The notes beneath the pieces were generated by a model. That model worked only from the letters and a program-made list of their open reading frames with translations, made no database searches and had not been told where the DNA came from. From Gilvimarinus chinensis DSM 19667 (GTDB lineage: Bacteria > Pseudomonadota > Gammaproteobacteria > Pseudomonadales > Cellvibrionaceae): a stretch of 64,000 nt of DNA. The position numbers and the translations under genes are program-made. The stretch spans positions 124,001 to 188,000 of the forward strand of contig NZ_KB898706.1 of NCBI RefSeq assembly GCF_000377745.1, read 5' to 3'. Shown piece after piece: positions 57,872-64,000 of the stretch (within the stretch, counting starts at the first letter, position 1; each line of letters begins with the position of its first letter).

Positions 57872-60800
57872 ATGACTATTCGTACTCGTGTGCCCGGTCG
57901 TAAAGTCGGGTTTACTTCCCTTGCATCATCATTGCTGGTGTTGACCAGTGTGGTGGCGTCTGCCCAAGACGCTGATGCAACAAATCAAGAAATGCTGCTT
58001 GAAGAGGTGGTAGTAAAAGGGATGCGTCAGTCCCTCGAAACGGCCCAGGATATTAAGCGCAACGCCGCCACTGTGGTGGATTCGATTACGGCCAAGGATT
58101 TAGGTTCATTTCCCGACAAGTCTGTTGCTGAAGCCCTGCAGCGTGTGGCCGGGATTACGGTAAACCGTTTTGCTGCCTCCGACGACACCGCTCACTTTTC
58201 GGCCGAGCCTTCGGGTGTCGTTGTTCGTGGTTTAAATCAGGTACGCACCGAGTTCAACGGCCGCGATTCCTTTAGCGCTAACTCTTCGCGCGGCTTGAGC
58301 TGGGGTGATGTGTCTCCCGAGCTGATGTCCGGGGTAGACACCTATAAGAACCAGATGGCAGAGCTGATTGAAGGTGGTATTGCCGGTACCGTTAATATGC
58401 GCACCCGTGTGCCTTTCGACCAGGACGGCGAGATGGTCGCCGTAACCGTTAACGCAAACTACGGCACCTTGTCTGAAGAAGTTACTCCCGAAGTATCTGG
58501 TTTGTACAGTAACCGTTGGGAAACCAGTGTTGGTGAGTTTGGGTTTCTGGGTAATGTTGCCTACTCAGAGGTTGTTACTCAGACCGAAGGTATGCAGCTT
58601 TATCGGATGAACCGCTTCCGCGATGTCTACGGTGACGACACCCTGCGTTATATTCCTGCAACCGTTAATTTCCGTGAGAATGTTTACAATCGTGATCGTT
58701 TGGGTACTGCACTGGCCTTTCAATATCAGAACCCATCAGAAACGGTTGTTTTGACAACCCAGTACAACCGTTCTGAATACGATAATGCGTGGGAAGAATA
58801 TGTGGTTGGTATTGCACCTGCTGACCTTTCCTATGAGCAAAGTGTTTACTACGAGGTACCTCCATTCGAAGGTGATGCACGCGATAATACCCGCCCGCAA
58901 CCAGCGCCCGGCACGGATGACTTTATTTTTGATGATCAGGGGCTATTCCAAAGCGGTACCTTTAATACAGGTGTTGGTTGGTGGGGTGGTAGCAGTGAAG
59001 AAGCTAAGAGCTTTGCTACAAATGCTGCTGGCCAACCACTGGTTGTCCCTTGTTACGATAATGCAGATAACGGTTGGGATGGCAATGGCTGCTCACCGAC
59101 TACACGCGGTGTAGATACCACGGCTGAAACCCGCTCTAACAATAACGAGAATGTGACCGAAGACTTCTCGCTGAATATGAAGTGGTCGATTACTGACAGT
59201 ATTCGTTCGAACTTTGATGTTCAGTATGTGCAGTCAGAGGTTAACAACTACGACATTTCCATGAATTTTGCCACCTACTCCAACGCCGAGTTGGATTTAA
59301 GTGGTGGTCACCCGTCATTGACCTTACATGAGCCCACCAACGTGAATATGTCGCAGGGCTTGTGGGCTAACCCTAATAACTATCGCACTCACTTCATCAT
59401 GGATCACTTAGAAGAGAGTGAGGGTGAGCAGCTTGCGGCAAAAGCAGATTTTGAATTTGATATTGACAATGGATGGCTTGAATCCATCAAAACCGGTGTG
59501 CGTTGGGCTGAGCGCGATCAGCAAGTGCGCTGGAGTGGCTACAACTGGCAGAACGTAGCCAACACCTGGACTGCTGACCAAGCGCCTTACTACAATCTTG
59601 ACCAACACGAACCGGCAAATGGAGTGGGCGCACAGCCTGGCTTTACCGGTTACCCGGAAGATTATTACGAAGTGCGTGAATTCGGCACCTCCAGCTATCA
59701 CGATATCAGTCAAAACCAGTTCGTTTTTGCCAATATGGATTTGCTGCAAGATCGTGAGCGTATGGCCAATGCCTTTGGCGCGTCATCACTGGGCTTTACC
59801 GGTGGTACGGGTTGGGATCCTATTTGCTCGAACATGGGCGACCGCGCGGAAGAAATTCCCGGTACCTGTTACACGCCGGCCGAAGTGGTCGATATTACGG
59901 AAACCACACAGGCTTTCTATTTACAATTTAACTTTGGTGGTTCTGACGCTGAATTCTTAGGTATTCCGTTCTCCGGTAATATTGGGGTGCGTTACGTGGA
60001 CACCAAGGACACCAGTACCGGTGGTATCGCGTATCCACGATTGGGTGATGAGTACTTCTTCACCGCCATTGATACAGGTGAAGTTGATGAGTTTGGCAAC
60101 CCTGTCTATGTTCGTGAGCCAGATCCTACCCGTACTATTTTGGGTTGTGAGCCACAATTTGCTCAGGGTGGTGGCCCGGCTCCGGTACCCGGTTCAGTAG
60201 GTTGTTATTTGTCGGAAGATGACGTGGCCTTTATGAACGGTGCTAACGAAACCAGCAGTACGGAAGCGAATCACACCAATATTTTGCCGAGCTTCAATAT
60301 TAAGTTTGATCTCAGTGAAGAGCTGTTACTGCGCTTTGCGGCTTCTAAAGCCATGTCTCGTCCGGATATTGGCAACTTGCGTAACTATGTCAGTGTTGGA
60401 CAGGGACTGCCGGACGCCAATGACCCCAATGACCTTTTATGGGAAAAAAATGCTGATGGCGAAATCGTTGGGGCCAATGTTTACTATGGCGGTGATGCGC
60501 AGAACCCCTTCCTCAAGCCCATTGAGGCAACGCAGTTTGATTTAGCCCTGGAGTATTACTTCTCGGATGTGGGTTCATTAACGGGTACGGTCTTCTATAA
60601 GCAATTTGATGACTATATTCAGTTTGGCACCTACTATCGTGAGTTTGAAAATAATGGTGTGAATCGTACGGCTGAAATTCGCGGCCCGCTGAATGGAGAA
60701 GGTGCGGATATCAGTGGTTTCGAGATTGCTTACCAGCAGTTTTTCGACTTCCTGCCTGAGCCGTTTAACGGCTTAGGCATGCAGGCCAACTACACCTTTA

Positions 60801-61246
60801 TTGATAACAATGGTATTACCAACTCAGGTGTTAAAAATACCGGTGGTGAGGGTTCGACCATTACCGATCAGGCGCCAGATTCCATTAGTACAGACCGCTT
60901 AGAGGGGTTGAGTGATCACGCCTTTAACCTGATCGGCATGTACGAATATGGTGACTGGCAAGCGCGTTTGGCGTACAGCTGGCGCGATGACTATATGGTA
61001 ACGGCTATCGACTGCTGTGTAGCTTACCCGGTTTGGACGGAAGCTTATGGGCAGCTGGATGGCTCGATCAAATTCAGCTTAACCGATAATCTTGATATTA
61101 GTTTCCAGGGTAGTAACCTGTTAAACGAAGAGACTGTATTAAGGCAGCAGGTGACTGACGTAGAAGATGGTGGATTGCTATTGCCCACGGGTTGGCATCA
61201 GCAGGATCGCCGATTCACTGTTGGTTTACGCTTTGTATTCCAGTAA
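57872..61246 (+). CDS. TonB-dependent receptor, xylan/xylo-oligosaccharide locus
   Basis: The 1124-residue protein has a signal peptide (about 1-32), a TonB box EEVVVKG, a plug (RNAATVVDSITAKDLGSFPDKSVAEALQRVAGITVNR, then GGIAGTVNMRTRVPF) and a large barrel ending in RFTVGLRFVFQ. Size and plug are typical of the carbohydrate-import receptors of Cellvibrio and Caulobacter relatives. A substrate from xylan is probable from the neighbouring genes. Long extracellular inserts are rich in Cys pairs (VVPCYDNADNGWDGNGCSP, ILGCEP...VGCYLS, AIDCCVAYP). It ends at a strong terminator before the halogenase-like gene. Confidence 0.9.
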   Translation: MTIRTRVPGRKVGFTSLASSLLVLTSVVASAQDADATNQEMLLEEVVVKGMRQSLETAQDIKRNAATVVDSITAKDLGSFPDKSVAEALQRVAGITVNRFAASDDTAHFSAEPSGVVVRGLNQVRTEFNGRDSFSANSSRGLSWGDVSPELMSGVDTYKNQMAELIEGGIAGTVNMRTRVPFDQDGEMVAVTVNANYGTLSEEVTPEVSGLYSNRWETSVGEFGFLGNVAYSEVVTQTEGMQLYRMNRFRDVYGDDTLRYIPATVNFRENVYNRDRLGTALAFQYQNPSETVVLTTQYNRSEYDNAWEEYVVGIAPADLSYEQSVYYEVPPFEGDARDNTRPQPAPGTDDFIFDDQGLFQSGTFNTGVGWWGGSSEEAKSFATNAAGQPLVVPCYDNADNGWDGNGCSPTTRGVDTTAETRSNNNENVTEDFSLNMKWSITDSIRSNFDVQYVQSEVNNYDISMNFATYSNAELDLSGGHPSLTLHEPTNVNMSQGLWANPNNYRTHFIMDHLEESEGEQLAAKADFEFDIDNGWLESIKTGVRWAERDQQVRWSGYNWQNVANTWTADQAPYYNLDQHEPANGVGAQPGFTGYPEDYYEVREFGTSSYHDISQNQFVFANMDLLQDRERMANAFGASSLGFTGGTGWDPICSNMGDRAEEIPGTCYTPAEVVDITETTQAFYLQFNFGGSDAEFLGIPFSGNIGVRYVDTKDTSTGGIAYPRLGDEYFFTAIDTGEVDEFGNPVYVREPDPTRTILGCEPQFAQGGGPAPVPGSVGCYLSEDDVAFMNGANETSSTEANHTNILPSFNIKFDLSEELLLRFAASKAMSRPDIGNLRNYVSVGQGLPDANDPNDLLWEKNADGEIVGANVYYGGDAQNPFLKPIEATQFDLALEYYFSDVGSLTGTVFYKQFDDYIQFGTYYREFENNGVNRTAEIRGPLNGEGADISGFEIAYQQFFDFLPEPFNGLGMQANYTFIDNNGITNSGVKNTGGEGSTITDQAPDSISTDRLEGLSDHAFNLIGMYEYGDWQARLAYSWRDDYMVTAIDCCVAYPVWTEAYGQLDGSIKFSLTDNLDISFQGSNLLNEETVLRQQVTDVEDGGLLLPTGWHQQDRRFTVGLRFVFQ

Positions 61247-61268
61247 AACGAAATACTAAGCTAACCGA

Positions 61269-61302
61269 AAAATGCGCTGCTGTTTAGCAGCGCATTTTTT
61301 TT
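61269..61302 (+). terminator. strong rho-independent terminator
   Basis: AAAATGCGCTGC (61269-61280), loop TGTTTA, GCAGCGCATTTT (61287-61298), then TTTT. It lies 23 bp past the receptor stop and 16 bp before the next ATG, so the halogenase-like genes would depend on partial read-through or processing. Confidence 0.9.
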
Positions 61303-61317
61303 GGGGCAGATATAGTA

Positions 61318-62838
61318 ATGAATGAAAAAATAAGAATCGTGATTGTGGGTGGTGGTACCGCAGGTTGGATGACCGCCGCCGCTTTATCGCATGTGGTTAC
61401 GGATAAAGTGTGCGACCTGGTGCTGGTTGAGTCCGACGCAATTGGTACCGTGGGTGTGGGTGAGGCGACAATTCCGGCCATCAAAGAGTTTAATGACAAG
61501 CTGGGAATTATTGAGCCGGATATGATGAAAAAAACCGGTGCCACTTTCAAGCTGGGTATTGAATTTGATGGTTGGGGCGCACCCGGTAAGCGTTACATGC
61601 ATCCTTTTGGCTCTTTTGGTAAAAGTTTTCAGGGAATGGACTTTCATCAGTATTGGTTAAAGGTACATCAAAAAGGTCTGGCCGAGCCTTTGGAGAGTTA
61701 CAGCTATTCTATTCAAGCCGCTCGTCAGGGTAAATTTACGTTTCCGGCCAGTGATGCCAATGCCATAGCCTCTACATACTCTTATGCCTATCACTTCGAT
61801 GCGGGACTTTACGCGAACTATTTAAAAGAAATGTCAGTCGGTAAGGGTGTATCGCGTATCGAAGGGCGAGTGACTCAGGTTAAATGCACTGATGACCGTG
61901 CTCGGGTTGAAAAAATCGTACTCGAATCTGGCCAGGAAATAACGGCCGATTACTTTATTGATTGTACGGGGTTTCGGTCTTTATTGCTGGGTGCGGAGCT
62001 TGGTGTCGAGTTCGAGTCCTGGTCTCATTGGTTGCCCTGTGATAGAGCCGTGACAGCAGCGAGTGAGGTTATGTCGTCGATGCCGCCGTATACGAAATCT
62101 ACGGCTCAAGCGGCGGGGTGGCAGTGGCGCATCCCTTTACAGCATCGTACGGGTAATGGTTACGTGTACTCCAGCCACCATATCAGCGACGATGAAGCCG
62201 CTAGCAGCTTGCTCCACCCTATACAGGGGGCGCCGCTGTCGGATCCTGCGTTATTAAAATTTGAAGCAGGTCGTCGTAAGGTCAACTGGAAAGGGAACTG
62301 CATTGCTGTGGGTCTTTCCGGAGGTTTTCTGGAGCCGCTGGAATCGACGAGTATTTATCTTATTCAGGTTTCGATTCAGCAGCTTCTCAACCTATTTCCA
62401 GATAAACACCCTTCTGCCCCACTTGTTGACGAGTTCAATCGCAGAATCGACCTTGAATATGAGCGAATAAGAGACTTTCTGATATTGCATTACGTTGCAA
62501 ACGGTAGAGAGGGCGAGTCTTTTTGGGATGACTGCCGGCAAATGAAGTTTCCCGACTCTTTACGGGAAAAAATATCGCTGTATGCCAGTCGTGGTTACAT
62601 AGACCAGTACAAATACGGTTTGTTTTCACCTTCCAGTTGGCTTGCGGTGTTGATGGGGCAGGTGGGTGGTGCGCGTGGCTACGAGCGAGTCTGTGATAAC
62701 CAAAGCGTGCAGCGCCTTGCGGATCGTATGCAATCTATCAAGCATTCAATTGATTCAGGTGTGGCGGACTTAAGTTCTCATCGAGAATTTATTAACGATT
62801 ACTGCAAGTCTCAAATTGGTGAGTTAGCTCATGGTTAA
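61318..62838 (+). CDS. tryptophan-halogenase-like flavoprotein
   Basis: The 506-residue protein has the FAD-binding GGGTAGWMTA (11-20), GVGEATIP (46-53) and the halogenase motif W268-x-W-x-I-P in AAGWQWRIPLQ, followed by GLSGGFLEPLESTSIYLIQ. The motif set matches flavin-dependent tryptophan 7-halogenases. Yet such genes beside TonB-dependent receptors in polysaccharide degraders are widespread, with no shown halogenated product, and their real role is unknown. A reduced-flavin supply would be needed. The next halogenase-like gene overlaps by 8 bp. The 16-bp gap to the terminator leaves little room for a promoter. Confidence 0.88.
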   Translation: MNEKIRIVIVGGGTAGWMTAAALSHVVTDKVCDLVLVESDAIGTVGVGEATIPAIKEFNDKLGIIEPDMMKKTGATFKLGIEFDGWGAPGKRYMHPFGSFGKSFQGMDFHQYWLKVHQKGLAEPLESYSYSIQAARQGKFTFPASDANAIASTYSYAYHFDAGLYANYLKEMSVGKGVSRIEGRVTQVKCTDDRARVEKIVLESGQEITADYFIDCTGFRSLLLGAELGVEFESWSHWLPCDRAVTAASEVMSSMPPYTKSTAQAAGWQWRIPLQHRTGNGYVYSSHHISDDEAASSLLHPIQGAPLSDPALLKFEAGRRKVNWKGNCIAVGLSGGFLEPLESTSIYLIQVSIQQLLNLFPDKHPSAPLVDEFNRRIDLEYERIRDFLILHYVANGREGESFWDDCRQMKFPDSLREKISLYASRGYIDQYKYGLFSPSSWLAVLMGQVGGARGYERVCDNQSVQRLADRMQSIKHSIDSGVADLSSHREFINDYCKSQIGELAHG

Positions 62839-64000
62839 AAGTATTTGTGTGGTCGGTCGAGATGCCGATGCGTGGATCACGGCGAGAGTGTTGCAACGTT
62901 TTCTGGGGGCTAATGCGCTGGTCTCTCTGTCCATAGTCGAGCTGCCGTCTGACATTGGTGAGCAAGAGGTCTATCCCAGTATTCCCTCTGTGCGTGGATT
63001 GCATAAGTTGCTGGGGTTGTCTGAATCTGACCTTATTGCCAACCTTGGCGCTGTGAACTCTCTGGGCAATCGGTTTGTTGATTGGTCGGCGGTGGGTGAC
63101 TACTACCAAGTGTTCGATACTTACGGGTTGCCCATCAATGACATTGACTTTGTGCAGTACTGGGCTCGTGGCAGACAAAAAGGGTTGCAGGTTCCCTATC
63201 ATGAATTTTCGTTGGCGGTTGCCGCCGCGAAGAGAAATAAGTTTGTCCTGCTAAATGAGCAAACCTCTCTATTCAGCAAAGCATCTTATAGTTTTAATAT
63301 TCCCGCGCTGCCCTATTTAAAAAGAATAGCCACAGAAACTGTGTCACAAGGTATAACAAGATACGCCGGTGATATTGCTAAGGTGGTTGTTGAATCGGGG
63401 GAGCTTCGCCAGTTGGTGTTGGCGGATGGTCAGGTGGTGTCGGCAGACTTATTCATAGACGCCAGCGGCCCTAAGGGCGAGCTGATTACTAGCTTGGATC
63501 AGAGTGCTGATGCCTCGCTGAATGATCTTTTCCCGTTATCGTCAAGTGTTCTCGCGTCGGCGGATAACCTGCCAACCATTCCGTCGTACAATCATTGCAT
63601 TGCCTGTGACCGGGGTTGGCTGGGTGTGTACCCAACCAAAGACAAGGCAGCGTTAGTGTTTAATTACGATCCTGATCAAGTTGTGCCGGATGAAATACCG
63701 GCTATTTTGCAGCGGCTAAGTGGTATGTCAATGAGAGATGGGGTTGTAAAAAGGCACAAGCTAATGCGTAGGGGAAGGCCCTGGGTAGCAAACTGTATTG
63801 CGGTTGGTGGCGCTGCGGCGAATCTTGACTCTGTCAATGGTGTGCAGTTGCACGTGCTGCACCTCACGCTGTCTTACCTGATGGCGCTTTTCCCTGTTGA
63901 TGATAATTTTGAACAAGAAAGGCGCAAGTACGCACAAAAAGTAAACTCCCATGTTGATCGTATTGTGGATTTTCAGTTGGGGCACTATGTGCTAAATGGC
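62831..64000 (+). CDS. degenerate tryptophan-halogenase-like protein (3' end off the window)
   Basis: An open frame from ATG 62831 runs 390 codons to the right edge with no stop. It is homologous to the preceding halogenase in length and layout (VYPSIPSVRGLHKLLGLSE replaces the VGEATIP region; NCIAVGGAAANLDSVNGVQLHVL replaces CIAVGLSGGFLEP). The FAD motif GxGxxG is lost (VVGRDADAWITARV), and the WxWxIP region reads RGWLGVYPTKD. So it probably binds no FAD normally and is not a halogenase, perhaps a partner subunit of its neighbour. The start overlaps the preceding gene by 8 bp. Confidence 0.8.
   Translation, partial: MVKSICVVGRDADAWITARVLQRFLGANALVSLSIVELPSDIGEQEVYPSIPSVRGLHKLLGLSESDLIANLGAVNSLGNRFVDWSAVGDYYQVFDTYGLPINDIDFVQYWARGRQKGLQVPYHEFSLAVAAAKRNKFVLLNEQTSLFSKASYSFNIPALPYLKRIATETVSQGITRYAGDIAKVVVESGELRQLVLADGQVVSADLFIDASGPKGELITSLDQSADASLNDLFPLSSSVLASADNLPTIPSYNHCIACDRGWLGVYPTKDKAALVFNYDPDQVVPDEIPAILQRLSGMSMRDGVVKRHKLMRRGRPWVANCIAVGGAAANLDSVNGVQLHVLHLTLSYLMALFPVDDNFEQERRKYAQKVNSHVDRIVDFQLGHYVLNG

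Overview
The window looks like the chromosome of a free-living, polysaccharide-degrading marine gammaproteobacterium, most likely a relative of Cellvibrio, Saccharophagus, Teredinibacter or Gilvimarinus. This rests on the gene mix rather than a marker gene: large TonB-dependent receptors, a GH115 xylan alpha-glucuronidase, xylose isomerase and xylulokinase, tryptophan-halogenase-like proteins beside a receptor, FadL, DUF1080/PA14 proteins and many c-di-GMP and chemotaxis proteins. I saw no rRNA, tRNA, CRISPR array or transposase gene.

Layout. (1) 1-5263: a cold-shock/DUF1294 gene cut by the left edge, a D15-type outer-membrane barrel and a 1193-residue cytochrome c/PA14/propeller/DUF1080 lipoprotein. 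(2) 5264-9040: an accessory island with dispersed repeats, two AT-rich cassette-like genes with integron attC-like sites, and two 96%-identical copies of a YedK/HMCES-type SRAP gene. One copy is truncated and the other carries a single stop codon; both sit among short repeat boxes. (3) 9043-21807: MAPEG protein, DUF938 methyltransferase, periplasmic redoxin plus ScsB/DsbD-like reductase, a chalcone-isomerase-like/TonB fusion, a coiled-coil membrane protein, SerA, TrmO, a chemotaxis receptor, a DUF922 protein and a SpoIIAA-like protein. (4) 21862-24495: arsenic resistance arsR-arsC-arsH-acr3 with two matching ArsR operators. (5) 24600-32425: four 11-bp-phased Pho-box repeats, then a beta-helix lipoprotein, a TonB-dependent receptor, a secreted protein with two TonB-C-like modules and an SLC13 permease. 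(6) 32495-40690: Dabb protein, MscS channel, FadL porin, GNAT, DUF2164, sodium:alanine symporter, a PAP2 phosphatase/lipid kinase pair and a DUF2383-like protein. (7) 40712-41920: mannonate dehydratase. (8) 42307-48792: signalling genes, comprising a REC-PAS-GGDEF-EAL protein, an AfsA-like hotdog/HAD phosphatase operon (candidate butyrolactone-type signal synthesis), and a divergent binding protein/histidine kinase/response regulator operon. (9) 49358-64000: the glucuronoxylan locus, with GH115, a Nudix-family regulator, xylB, an aldose epimerase, xylA, a large TonB-dependent receptor and two tryptophan-halogenase-like genes, the second cut by the right edge.

How the parts work together. GH115 releases (methyl)glucuronate from xylan. 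XylA, the epimerase and XylB take xylose to xylulose 5-phosphate, and ManD handles the mannonate that glucuronate becomes. The sequence supports one shared control: the palindrome TTATGGT-N7-ACCATAA occurs upstream of manD and of GH115, with two weaker copies between the Nudix regulator and xylB. The most novel-looking parts are the AfsA/HAD operon beside a sensor operon, the SRAP/repeat island, and the Pho-controlled receptor locus with its unanchored double TonB-C protein.
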